Source: Paraphysomonas bandaiensis
Taxonomy: Eukaryota; Chrysophyceae
DNA: 64,000 nucleotides
Reading direction: 5' to 3'
NCBI GenBank assembly: GCA_965644295.1
Contig: CBFFRP010000285.1
Location: 96,130 to 160,129, forward strand
Positions 46,941 to 57,461 of this stretch are shown piece by piece. Position 1 is the stretch's first letter; each line of letters starts with the position of its first letter. A model generated the notes under the pieces. The model did no database searches, was not told the DNA's origin, and saw only the letters and a list, made by a program, of their open reading frames with translations. Made by a program: the position numbers and the translations under genes.

Positions 46941-48148
46941 CTATCTACTGTCAGCACTGCGACTGCGGCTGGAGGAATCCCTTCTACCTCTTCCTCGACC
47001 CCTTCCCCTGGATCTGGATCGTGAAGAAGACATAGACGACCTAGAGGACGCTGATGATCTGGACGACGTTGAAGAAGAAGATCTCGACGAGCTGCTGTAA
47101 GACCTCGACGACGATGGAGACCTTCTCCGGCGCCCAAGAGATCGAGATCGGGATCGGGATCGGGATCTTTCTCTGGTATTCCTGCTGTCTCTGTCCCGTC
47201 TTACAGGGGGAGAGCCGGATCTGCGTCTTCGTACAGGTGACCTGGATCGTTGTCTAGGCCCCGGACCAGCCCGACGGTATGCAGGCGATGGAGATCGCCG
47301 GCGACGTGGAGGAGAGAGCCTAACTCACTATGTAAGAAGTAGCAGACATAGTAAAATTTTAGGAAAACAGCAACCTGCGATTGCCTCTTCGTGGGGAGAA
47401 GTCTCGTCTTCCATATCCTCTGTCCCTACCATATCCTCTGTCGCCTCTTCCACGGGGAGAACGAGACCTGTCACCTCTTCCCACAGGTCGGCGGTCTCTA
47501 CTACGATCTCTTCCTCCCCGGCGAACACTTTCCCCAGCAGGCTTCTCATCATCGCGATGACGGCCTGCACTACGCTCACCATCTCCGCCACCAGAATCTG
47601 CCCTACGTCTGCGTTGCTGATCAACTAAAACGTAGGACACCCTCAAGACATTTCCATCCAACTGGCCGCCATCCATATGTAGCTGAGCCGTCTCCGCTTC
47701 AGATGCAGAAGAGTATTCCACGTGTGCATATCCTTTCGATAAATTAACTCGATGGTCTACTTGAAGCTCAACCTACCAAAACAAAAATGAATACCATATA
47801 TATACAACTCGAATATATACTAGTTTAAATGCATTATATTCATATTATGTATGTATTGATCCACTGTATTTACCTTCTTTAAAGTTCCATATGTTCCAAA
47901 TATTTCTTTAATATGATCATTAGTAACATTTCTGTATTTCATAATCACATTAATTTGTATTTATTTTTTGTTATAATAAAAATATTTTTTAGTTACCTTG
48001 TAAGATTACTGACGTGTATAGTGCATCCCTCTGTATTGTCCTTCTCATTTGACTCTGTATAGTAAGAAGGGATTAGAATATCTATATATGTATATTGGAG
48101 GGAGTATGGAGTGTTACCTGCAGAGCCACCATCACGTTCTGCACTCAT
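46941..48148 (-). CDS. RNPS1: RNPS1/SR45-like RRM splicing factor with RS domain, five exons
   Basis: Exons 48148-48118, 48054-47997, 47931-47874, 47772-47375 and 47319-46941 (introns 63, 65, 101 and 55 bp) give 307 residues. RNPS1 joins the ASAP/PSAP complex of the exon-junction complex. Seen: an RRM built from TIHVSNLTRNVTNDHIKEIF, GTYGTLKKVELQV, LSKGYAYVEYSSASEAETA, LHMDGGQLDGNVLRV, with the LTRNVT and HMDGGQ-DG words diagnostic of RNPS1; then an RG-rich stretch (RDRGYGRRDFSPRRGNRR); then a last exon encoding a true RS domain (RSRSRSRS, SPVRRRRSGSPP, SSSRSYSSSS) ending DSR. The last exon has no internal Met, and its frame was found by joining at TTAG|GCTC. Introns here are longer than elsewhere. 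Confidence 0.9.
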
Positions 48149-48368
48149 TGTATGTTGGGTTGGGATATACCTTATACCAAGAGAACCTTGATATAGTGTG
48201 GTATGTTTGGAATATGCACTCTGTGCTATATGATATACATGCATGCACACCTCAATAGACCATACCACACTACTACATACATACACATCATACACAGCAG
48301 TACAATATAGCAGTGGATGCCGCTGTAGATCTAGAATACATAGACATGCATACATGCATACATACATA
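48149..48368. promoter_or_regulatory. RNPS1 upstream region
   Basis: CACAGCAGTA (one-base variant of the recurring word) at 48293-48302, 145 bp upstream of the RNPS1 start. A short ACATGCATACATACATA run at about 48350-48368 abuts the transposon end at 48369. Confidence 0.35.
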
Positions 48369-48432
48369 TGTTACGACCCGTGAGAAAAATGTGCCAGTCG
48401 ATGAACTGGCAGTGCCAGTTCATCGACTGGCA
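48369..48432 (+). repeat. Left TIR with 20-bp perfect palindrome
   Basis: After TGTTACGACCCGTGAGAAAAAT come two 20-bp arms (48392-48411 and 48413-48432) that are exact reverse complements separated by a single G. It can form a long hairpin. Confidence 0.9.
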
Positions 48433-48619
48433 GTTTTTGACTATCACTCAAAAACCCACCAAGAAAGTGAACCCGTCAGTGAAGTGGTTTATCCAGCCGT
48501 GTTTTTTTTCATTCCACCCACATACCATCGTAAGATATCGTAGTTGATGATTATCGCTCAATGCAACAGCATGATAGTAATATAAGTGCTACATATATCA
48601 TTGTATCAAACAAGAAGGA

Positions 48620-49785
48620 ATGACATCGGTGGTTAAAACTGTCTCATCAGGGAGCACTGTACGACCAGAAGTTGCATCGTCAGTAGACGACAACACTAGA
48701 TCTATCACTGATTCCATTAAAATTGAAGAACACAAACAACTGTTCTATCTGAATGCACAAAACGCTTTCGCAAATTCAATTAAAATTTTCTCTCAGTCGA
48801 AATACCTTGAGATCGTAGAGTCGATGAAATCATTTGACTCCAAGCCTCATAGGAACCACTCCTGTCTAGACTACCGATGGCAGAGGTCATATATTCTGCT
48901 GCTGGTTCCTGATGATAAAGGTGAAAAAGCAATTTTGGTCCGAAGGAAAGATCACAGCGATGAAACTCAAGTGAAGGGAATGAGACGACTTGCTTATATT
49001 GACACTATTCGGTATTGCCATGTTGAAGAGGGAGGTCATCCTGGACCTAGGGGAACTCACGAGGCTGTTTGGACAACATTCTAGAAGAGGTTTTAGTAAC
49101 CTACCATTCTCAGAAACGTTTCTAGCCAAAATCCAAACAGAAGAGGATCTAGAAGAGCTTGTAGCTATGAATAATGTTATCGAGGGCCATGAACCAGAGG
49201 AATGTACAGTTGCGGCTTCAGCGAATGAGTCTGTTGCAGTATTGGTAAATGAGCACGGTGATACTCCATCAAGAGGGGCGAAAAGTAAAGCAGTGAGTGC
49301 CGCACTAGCTGAACAAGGCGAAAGGTTGAAAAGATTTTCCACGTCTGGCACTCCAACCGATGAGGCGCAACTCCTACAGGTGGGTAGTGTTGTTTTAGTC
49401 AAACCACATCAGGTGGACCGAGGACAAGTTGATGAAATCAGGTTTCCAGCTGTTGTTGTTGAGGTTACCCCCAATGAATTACTTCGTCTGTACGCTCCCG
49501 GGGAAGTTTTAAACTCGTGTTATAACCGATCAGATCTGATTCAAGAGCCGAGTAAGACCCCTGCTTCTTACCAACGTCATCTTGGAAACTATGAGAACTG
49601 GAGAAATTCGAAGACTATATCAGAGAGAGAAGCTGCAATTATGTTTTCTCCATCCCTTGGACAGGGGTTTAGTAATTGTAGTTGCAAGGGTAAGTGCAAC
49701 AGTAATAAATGTGTGTGCAAGAAGAATGGATTTCTCTGTAACTAGGTGCCACAAAAGCAATTTGCTTGCGTACTGTAACAAGTAG
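48620..49785 (+). pseudogene. Integrase-type transposase remnant (KRBA2/Ginger-like): zinc-binding N-terminus and CXC tail, catalytic core deleted
   Basis: Frame one (48620-49084) has YILLLVPDDKGEKAILVRRKD and a H-rich segment CHVEEGGHPGPRGTHEA, like the H2C2 region before an rve integrase core. Frame two (from about 49085 to 49745) has VGSVVLVKPHQVDRG, APGEVLNSCYNRSDLI, SEREAAIMFSPSLGQGFSN, then a CXC knuckle CSCKGKCNSNKCVCKKNG; a further shift gives RCHKSNLLAYCNK. This arrangement is that of the C-terminus of animal KRBA2-like transposases. The D,D,E core that should sit between the two parts is absent, and at least two frameshifts are present. Not functional. Confidence 0.72.
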
Positions 49786-49839
49786 TTGGTGCCATAGTAA
49801 TCTACAGACTACTACTTAACTGAGTAGAAAAACAACCTT

Positions 49840-50420
49840 AACAAGTAACATGAATCTTATTTGGTACTGGTTGCATGAATCTTATTAGCAACTAGTGATA
49901 TATAAATCGCTATTTATTAACATCATCAGTACATCAGCTCTAAGTATTTTAGTAGCTATTTACCTTAATATTGTGTCCACTGTCTGCAGATGATGATGAT
50001 ATACTGTCTGCAGATGATATATGTAATGAATAGAGTGTAGAAAGCCTATCACATAATAGTCATATTATTGAGTAGATCTTGATTCATATAGAGTCGATAT
50101 TCATAATAATTGTACATATTCAGACATGGAATATGTACAAGCGAAAGCATATACAATAGAGAGCTCATAGTATAAAATAACCCGATAGCTGGTTACTACA
50201 AGTAACATGAATATTATTTGCTACTAGTGATATAAACTAACATCACTAGTACATCAGTTATAACTAATGTAATCAGTTGTTATCGTACAGCCTATAAGGA
50301 GTATCCGCTGTCATCATATATGTAATGAATATAGAGTATCATCTGTACAATAGTACTACATTAATTAAAAACATCAGTATATCAGTTATAAGTAATTTAG
50401 TCACTATTTACCTTGTTATC
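49840..50420. repeat. Degenerate tandem duplication inside the transposon
   Basis: Blocks such as AAGTAACATGAATCTTATTT, ACTAGTGATATA, CATCAGTACATCAG, TATTTACCTTAATATTGTGT and GATGATATATGTAATGAATA recur two or three times in the same order (from about 49845, 50205 and 50370), with divergence. No coding signal. Confidence 0.55.
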
Positions 50421-50478
50421 GTGTCCACTGTATGGGGAAGTGGACCAACTAATGTCTCCAGGGACACAGCACTCTGCA

Positions 50479-50880
50479 GTTGATGTAACGCACATACTGG
50501 AAGAATTCCTCACCACGGGTTAATGGCACCGTCGAAGATCCGATGCGAACTTACTCTCAGACATTGGTCCAAAGCTAGGAGATATTACAGACCCCAACCA
50601 CCAATGGGACCTACATCAATACATCCTCAGGCGAGACAGCACGTACGCTACACAAACGCAGCGAGACCCGCAGTATTGGACCCGCAGTGGAACGAGGCTC
50701 ACACACAAACTCCATCCAATCCGCACCCATAACTCCCCTAACACTACATCTCTTTCCCAGACCGCATACGCGAAACGGTATACGTCTGGAACAAATCCCA
50801 TGCAATGGGAAGAAATCGAGTCAAAAGCAAAACCGGGAATGACCAGACAACAGTTGCCGCATGCATAGACTGTAGACTCA
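50479..50880 (+). pseudogene. Degenerate LINE fragment related to the 19-22 kb element
   Basis: Translation gives VDVTHILEEFLTTG-stop-WHRRRSD, RDPQYWTRSGTRLTHKL and, in another frame, KSHAMGRNRVKSKTGNDQT followed by ACIDC. These align with IAIDSAIERLLTAGLWHWRMHS, RAPGYWTNSGVHLPRKL, KSFCIGRNRAKTKQGLDLT and ACSDC of the LINE frame. There is a TAA at 50521 and at least one frameshift. It is an old insertion within the Ginger-like element. Confidence 0.8.
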
Positions 50881-51207
50881 CCAATCAGAGAATATGACAA
50901 ACCAAGTTAGTAAGACTATAGATATATACATAGATTCTAGTCACAACCGTTCCCATGTAAAAATAAGATATTCTTATGTCTTATCCATGCTCTCATGAAG
51001 AAGGAAGTAGCACTGAAGAGGGATAGAGATATCTATCTTGATACTGAAGGCTGGTAGGCTGGAATAGCATCTTGTGGGCTAATAATCAGGAGCTCTTATG
51101 ATTCTAGTTATGAGATGCTGTCTGCTGATATCACACGCTGGGAATCCGAGTGGACCTCCTGTATACTTGACTGTATTTCCCGTATATCGTTTACTTTCAA
51201 CATCATC

Positions 51208-51273
51208 AAACCAGTCGATGAACTGGCAGGTGCCAGTTCATCGACTGGTTTATTTTTCTCACGGGTCGTAACA
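51208..51273 (-). repeat. Right TIR with 21-bp perfect palindrome
   Basis: Arms 51208-51228 and 51231-51251 are exact reverse complements separated by GG, followed by TTTTTCTCACGGGTCGTAACA ending at 51273. Confidence 0.9.
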
Positions 51274-51642
51274 CATACATACATACATACATACATACAT
51301 ACATACATACATACATACATACATACCTACATACCTACATACCTACATACCTACATACCTACATACATACATACATACATACATACATACATACATACAT
51401 ACATACATACATACATACATACATACATACATACATACATACATACATACATACATACATACATACATACATACATACATACATACATACATACATACAT
51501 ACATACATACATACATACATACATACATACATACATACATACATACATACATACATACATACATACATACATACATACATACATACATACATACATACAT
51601 ACATACATACATACATACATACATACATACATACATACATAC
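51274..51642. repeat. (CATA)n microsatellite adjoining the transposon end
   Basis: About 370 bp of CATA with a CATACCTA-alternating stretch at about 51326-51362. It begins at the last base of the transposon TIR. Confidence 0.96.
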
Positions 51643-52960
51643 TCCTACACTATGGGTACACTGCTGTTTGTTGACAGTTATCCAGATCAAGGGAGGGTAA
51701 GGTCGATAAGACATTACTGCACTGTTTGATGGCATAACATGTAAGATGCTGTGTTGTTTAGTTGCATCATGAAGTACCCTTATACGTAAAATCGTAGAGG
51801 CAAATGCTGCAGTCCATCGTGCAACTGTCAGGGTTATACGGAATCATCAGTTGATTCCGGGAGTGGACATGCCAGCGCAAATAACACTGTCAATTTGTCA
51901 CAGCTCGATTTATGAGAGCGTCGGTACGTGCACTTCAGAAGTAACTACCACACTTGTACAGGTGGAATTGTCTGAATTGCCGTCACTGAGCTCTGCTGCT
52001 TCTTCCTCAGAGATCTCGTCAGTATAGTCTTCCCGCCCATATCATGGGACAAGTTCGGACATGAACTAAAACATAGTTTTGGAGGTAGAGGATCTTCTAA
52101 AGATTCAGATTCAACGCAGAAGACTCATCATACCTGTCTCGAAAGAAGCAACTCTCTCATTTAAATGTGCTGGGCCACTTAAATTATATGAGGGTATGAA
52201 TTCAGAGCAAATAAATGGTGTTGGACATTGTTATGTGGATTATAGTAATGTTTCTAGCTGTTATATGTATATAGCTTTCCTAGACTAAGAATTTAATATA
52301 TCGGGATAGAGCCCGGTATGTGCACATTCATTGTGTGCAGTAGGTGAAACCAACTCGTAATTGTAACGGGTGGATATATTTACAAAGGAAGCAAATTAAG
52401 TTACTGGTTTACGTCTATGTAAGATATAGGGTTGACTGGTGAACATATGGCCAACAAATGCTAATGAAACATATATTCACCAGATGCAAAATATGTTGTC
52501 AAGTATTTAGATTAATATTTATAATATTTCTTTGTAAGAAGCACAGGCAGTTTAAGGTTAGTTAACTTCACTGTAATTCCCAATTCTAACATTATCACCA
52601 ATATGCTGCAGCATGACCCGGGTTTTGATGGCCAAACTAGAAGAAATTAAAACTCTATTATAAATAATACATATCCCAGGCAACAACCTACTGTAGTAAA
52701 TTATGTGGAGATGATTGAGCTTCGTTTCATTACATAATGTACACGAGCACAGCGTCATAATAATAAGTTATATATTGAGATTGTCAACGGAAAAAATGGT
52801 ATTACTTAAGTGACTATATAAAACACAGTATAATCAATTATAAAAAACAATTATAGTGAATGCGCAAAGATAACGGAAAATACACAAAGTAATAATAGAA
52901 ACTCAAGATATATGCATTAAACAGCATACAACTGATACAACAAACCATTTGTTTCCGAGC
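51643..52960. other. Intergenic interval, no recognised gene
   Basis: A 69-codon frame at 52079-52288 (MEVEDLLKIQIQRRRLI...) matches nothing I know and is probably chance. No repeat with another part of the window was noticed. Confidence 0.45.
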
Positions 52961-54139
52961 TCATATAGTCGATATGAGATAGTCATATGTTGCCAAACCT
53001 CGCTCGGTCCTCTGCCACATTACATCGATAGAGGTATCGCACAACTGAAGTGGTGGATTGTTGCACCTGAAAAAAGCCAACTGTGCTTCTGTGAAAGGTG
53101 TAAGAACCGCATCATATACCTCTTGACGCGGCTCTATTTCAATATCATAGGGAGTGGCGCCATACTCGTCTTCACTAATCTCAGCTGGAGCTTCCTTGAT
53201 TAAATGCTGATTAAAATACAGTAGCTGATTGGGAGTCTTATTGTGCTCCGTTCTGAGGCTGTGATTGTTCCACGTGTGGCGAAACCTTTGCAAATCGGCA
53301 TTGATTCGATCCATAAAAAGCGAATGAATAACAAACTTTGTCCTCATGGTATTGAAATTTAGAAAATGGTCATTTACCCAAGAATTGAAGAGAATAAGAT
53401 AAAAGTTAAGAACTTCCTTTCTTACCTCTATCCAAAATCTTACAATTCGTTGATTCAGAGTTGTCTTCTCCGTGATGATGCTTTCACGATTGAGACCACG
53501 ATTTCGAATCATATACTCTGCGACTTTAATATTCTCTGTCCCTTTATCTGTGCTTACTCGAGAAGGCAGTGTGTATTCCTCAACGGCATCAGTAAATAAC
53601 TTTAACACAGTTGAGCTATCGTACTTAGTAAGGGCTTCTATAAATACACATGCCCGTGAGAACACATCTATACCAGCCTCGACCGCTATTCCAAAGTCAA
53701 TCAACGCGTGATTTCCATTGACATGCCATAGACGATGCGGCCCCTTAACGTTGTACACGACACGGTGGGGAGCTGATACTTGACGATATACCAAACTATC
53801 TGGATTCACTCGGTGTATGCTCTGACGAATGCGATCTCTGGAGACGCGAACACCACTCTGAGCCACACATGCGATAACCATAGTTTCCCCTCTATCAGGA
53901 TGATGCCTTTGAATATCTTCTATCAATGAATCTAACTCAGCATCAGTGATGTCTGAAGCTTCAATAGGGTCTTGATAATGATTATTCTTCCTCCAATTGA
54001 GCAACCACGATGTAGAAACTCCTAGATGCTCGGCAATACATCTCCACGAGCTTCCAACCTCCCTCATCTCATTTAACGTTTGGACTAATTCATCATTTTC
54101 TAATTCACTCTGAATTAAAGGATGGCGTCCACGTTTCAT
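52961..54139 (-). CDS. Integrase-core-like protein (HTH + rve-like fold) with altered catalytic positions
   Basis: Intact 392-codon single exon. N-terminus: a helix-turn-helix (WRCIAEHLGVSTSWLLNWRK), then SGVRVSRDRIRQSIHRVNPD. The core has HRLWHVNGNHALIDFGIAV, GIDVFSRACVFIEAL, LPSRVSTDKGTENIKVAEYM, GLNRESII and NQRIVRFWIEV. It follows the animal and fungal integrase-core-like family in which the corresponding words are WHxDGNHKL, S/TDxGxEN and NQRIExLW. Here the first Asp is Asn (VNGNH) and the final Glu is Val (RIVRFW), while STDKGTEN keeps its Asp. Either a dead but open transposon gene or a domesticated one. No TIRs were found. Expression is unknown. Confidence 0.78.
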   Translation of the reverse strand: MKRGRHPLIQSELENDELVQTLNEMREVGSSWRCIAEHLGVSTSWLLNWRKNNHYQDPIEASDITDAELDSLIEDIQRHHPDRGETMVIACVAQSGVRVSRDRIRQSIHRVNPDSLVYRQVSAPHRVVYNVKGPHRLWHVNGNHALIDFGIAVEAGIDVFSRACVFIEALTKYDSSTVLKLFTDAVEEYTLPSRVSTDKGTENIKVAEYMIRNRGLNRESIITEKTTLNQRIVRFWIEVRKEVLNFYLILFNSWVNDHFLNFNTMRTKFVIHSLFMDRINADLQRFRHTWNNHSLRTEHNKTPNQLLYFNQHLIKEAPAEISEDEYGATPYDIEIEPRQEVYDAVLTPFTEAQLAFFRCNNPPLQLCDTSIDVMWQRTERGLATYDYLISTI

Positions 54140-55699
54140 GGCTAACTCAAACTATTCATAAACTATGGCAGTATACATGTATAATGCCATCAAAACAGTG
54201 TAATCATATTGACCTTACCCTTCAATTGACCTGGATCACTGTCATGAAACAGAAGTGGTCATATTGATCTGGTATGATTTGGTGTCGTGATAGCGACGTC
54301 TTAAAGTGGATGAATTACTACACAGCAGTACACACACAGTCCACAGTGTACAGAGTACTAATGTGCATATTTCTTTCGTATCGGCAGTCAGCATCATATT
54401 TTTCGGAAATAAATTGAAGCATAAATCTTCCATATTACTGTAATACAACTACGGCTAGAATACATATAATTGCTGTCTCAGTATATGAGGCATATTTGAA
54501 CAAAAATACACAAAGGATGCGATACGTTGTCCATGGTATTTTTTAAAGCAAACTAAAGAAAAATCCCAGAAGCACGAAAACGAAAACCTAAGTGGATATA
54601 TAGAGGGGTATGCAGTACACACAGCCTTAAACTCTAAAAACCCTTCTTTTAAGCATAAAAGTGCACTTTTTAGAAATGCATGATAGTGGACTCGATATTC
54701 GCTCAATGTGCATCATATGATCAACTTGTACGAGTAGCTACATAACGGAACGAGCTCGACTGAGTCTTGTTGTTCAAGGGAAGGCTATAAGAAACGTTGT
54801 CACAGAGACGAAAACTAGTATCTTAAGGTACTCAAGGATAAAGCATTGGTGAGTTATGACGATAGTGAAGCTTTCAAATGCACTGGAGAAGCAGAAGATA
54901 TCTGCGTTATGATACTTCCTATTGACGTAACTGTAGGAAAGCTTCAATTCACCTCCTTCTCAATTGATGAAGACATTCCCCAACGAAGGAATAATAGGAA
55001 CTCAGAGCAATCTGAAGTTGCTGAATCGACTTCAGTATCTAAACATGATGGTCCTTGTAGCACTCTAGTTTGCTTGATTGAGCTGGTCAAGGAGTAGGCA
55101 GAGCTCAGAAGTGCTATATGTTTTCGGAAGCTGGTGACGATGCTTTCATAGGTTGTACGACTTCTCAGTTGAATTTAACAGCTGATGAATTTGATGTTTT
55201 ATGTCGTCATTTTGGCCAATCTACACTCGTGGAGTTGCACATATATGTTGGAATAAACTATTGCCTTCCTATGATTATTACCCCCAATGCTTTCAACGAT
55301 TGTTCAAGTTTTTATTTGTAGTTTTAGTATTTCATCACCACCGAGGTGCGTAAGTAGATTAGTAATTCTGGTAATTATGCTGTAACAGTGTAATCCAGAT
55401 ATACTGGCTGCTGCATTGATTATCATCTTTTCTCAAACTATATTGGAGAGAAATAACTCAAACGAAATATTATCAGGTGGAGTATCTTAGCTAATCATTG
55501 TTCATGCATCAAGGCAAAAGTGACTTTTCGAGCATACAGTCGTAACTATTGTCAGTCCATGCTACAAGCTTCACTACTGAAGTTACCACTAACAGTTACT
55601 AGCCACAAGCCATAAACTACAGCTTAAAGCCAAACCAGCAGATCTAGTGAACTAGTACTCAGCTGAATGGTATCATTGCTATTACTAATTATAATTCAA
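54140..55699. other. Intergenic interval with two short unassigned frames
   Basis: Frames at 54846-55097 (FKCTGEAEDICVMILPIDV...) and 55118-55321 (LNLTADEFDVLCRHFGQSTL...) lie in tandem on the plus strand with a codon texture that looks less random than the surroundings. They may be exons or remnants of a gene, but no family was recognised and no convincing splice joint was found. The remainder is AT-rich. Confidence 0.35.
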
Positions 55700-56854
55700 T
55701 TACCAAATTCTTATATATCTACTGCTATCGTCATCAATACCAAGTTTAATAATACTATGCACAAAATCTACCAAATGATCTCTGTATCTTGCTGACATGT
55801 TTTTGTGGGGCTGGGGCATAGCTGGATTATTGTTAACCTCAACTATTTTAGGAACATACTCCTTGTTGATCAAAATATCAACTCCGGCCACGGCAACTTC
55901 TTTTAATACGAAGGAGGGTGGAATGTTGTACTCATTCGCATCCCTAACTTTTTGTTTTTGCAATGTGGGATGGAGAGCTCTGAAGGCCCGCAGCATTAAA
56001 TCAGTGATAGCACTATGGACCATATCTCCAGAGAGCTCATCGACCTCTTGCAATAACATACGGTCCGTCTTTACTTTGCTCCGGCCGTGGTTGTAGGGTC
56101 GTGCCTGCGAACCCTCGCAACTGTGGATATCAGCTTGCAACGAAGCCGACAAGGATGATATGTCGGTTGTTTTGGGGTCGATATGTTCCCAAATGGGTTG
56201 CCGCACCTCATAGTCGCTATAAAGATACAATGCGCCATTGCAGTAAACTACATACGCGCGTATCTGGCATTTGCGGCTATTGGTGAGCAGCATCGATGGA
56301 TATACCTCCTGCAAGCTCCAGGAAGGAACAATTCCGTGTGTCCGCTCTAGTTCATCAATGAACCCTGGAACACTACGCGCCTTCTGAGCATGTTTCCTGC
56401 ACACCGATAACACATCTTGTGGTGAATAAACGAAGTACAGGCTATCGCCACCAGATCCGAGTGCAGCTTTCAAGAGAGCAGGAGTGGAAGGCAACCCATC
56501 AAGACTTTGCTCACAGCAGTCCCAGGACAACAGCTTCGTTTCTGGCATTACATTTTCCGCTCCAGCATCCAAAAGATGACGATACAGTGCATCTTTGGCA
56601 TCTAAATATTCAAATATTGAAGATGTAGCCCAAACACCTCTGTCTGGACGACCAGGCGAGTCACCAACTACTTCAACACGAAACAGGGAGTATATACTCG
56701 GGCCACCCTGACTTGGTAATTCTTTCCTACGTCTTACTCTAGTAGGACTACTATCGGAAATATCTGTTCTTCCAACTGCTTGGTCAACAACCCAGGACCA
56801 GTTTATATGACAGGTATACATAACATTGCTATTCAATTGTTCTATTTGGCTCAT
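55700..56854 (-). CDS. Tubulin-tyrosine-ligase-like (TTL) ATP-grasp protein
   Basis: Single exon, 384 residues. TTL/TTLL enzymes ligate tyrosine, glutamate or glycine to tubulin and other proteins. Seen: a short N-terminal region with WSWVVDQAVGR; an ATP-grasp Lys strand LLKAALGSGGDSLYFVY; SWSLQEVYPSMLL; RKCQIRAYVVYCNGALYLYSDYEVR; a long linker; the helix MLRAFRALHPTLQ; AVAGVDILINKEYVPKIVEVNNNPAMP, the diagnostic metal-binding ExNxxP end. Substrate class (TTL or TTLL) cannot be determined. It diverges from the phosphodiesterase gene. Confidence 0.82.
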   Translation of the reverse strand: MSQIEQLNSNVMYTCHINWSWVVDQAVGRTDISDSSPTRVRRRKELPSQGGPSIYSLFRVEVVGDSPGRPDRGVWATSSIFEYLDAKDALYRHLLDAGAENVMPETKLLSWDCCEQSLDGLPSTPALLKAALGSGGDSLYFVYSPQDVLSVCRKHAQKARSVPGFIDELERTHGIVPSWSLQEVYPSMLLTNSRKCQIRAYVVYCNGALYLYSDYEVRQPIWEHIDPKTTDISSLSASLQADIHSCEGSQARPYNHGRSKVKTDRMLLQEVDELSGDMVHSAITDLMLRAFRALHPTLQKQKVRDANEYNIPPSFVLKEVAVAGVDILINKEYVPKIVEVNNNPAMPQPHKNMSARYRDHLVDFVHSIIKLGIDDDSSRYIRIW

Positions 56855-57461
56855 ATTTACAAAATGTTGTTAATCAAATATAATTTCTGTAGCTGATCAA
56901 TTGAAACTCCTAGTTTTTACTTAACACACAGCACACAGTAGATCAGATATGACAAACATTCTTCCAGTCGTTAACTCAGCCAAACCTCTGCTTTCATACA
57001 CATAGCTAGTAATTTATAGCCACTGGACACTCTGCCCAATCAGCTCCTCACAAAAAATTAAAATCATAACTGTCCAAAAAAAACAAGTATCTGCTGCTGA
57101 TACTGTCATCAATAATTTGTATTTTCGTCGAACAAGATTTCCATTTTATACAGCAGTATATCGTACGTTAAATACGGAACATGGGCGATATTACATACGA
57201 ACTATTCACTACATCATATGGAGGGTGAAGTGATAACATACGTACTACACAATCAAATATAAGGCAGGTATTGAGGTGTATATGAATAGTAGTATACAAG
57301 AAAATAATGTATAGAAATCTACGTACAATTTGTTCAAGTTAGTTGGTGTATATATTCATAGTAATAATACTCATTAATATAAGTATATATATATAATTAA
57401 TTGATTACTAGTACCGTATATTCTTATACGATCATGTTATTTATGAAGAGATAGTTTATAA
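56855..57461. promoter_or_regulatory. Divergent promoter interval (TTL / phosphodiesterase)
   Basis: No gene seen. TACAGCAGTA at 57149-57158, about 295 bp from the TTL start and about 310 bp from the phosphodiesterase start. AT-rich with TATATATATA near 57385. Confidence 0.4.

Larger units (their letters stand above)
48369..51273 (+). mobile_element. Ginger-like DNA transposon (2.9 kb) with palindrome-bearing TIRs, inserted in CATA repeats
   Basis: The left end begins TGTTACGACCCGTGAGAAAA. The right end is its reverse complement and finishes at 51273. The TIRs match over about 63 bp with few differences, and each contains a near-perfect palindrome (arms CCAGTCGATGAACTGGCA and its complement). 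Both sides are flanked by CATA, consistent with a 4-bp duplication but not proof, because the target is a CATA repeat. The element carries a decayed integrase-type gene at 48620-49785 and a degenerate LINE fragment at 50479-50880. TGTNR ends and 4-bp duplications are, as I recall, known of Ginger elements. Confidence 0.72.
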
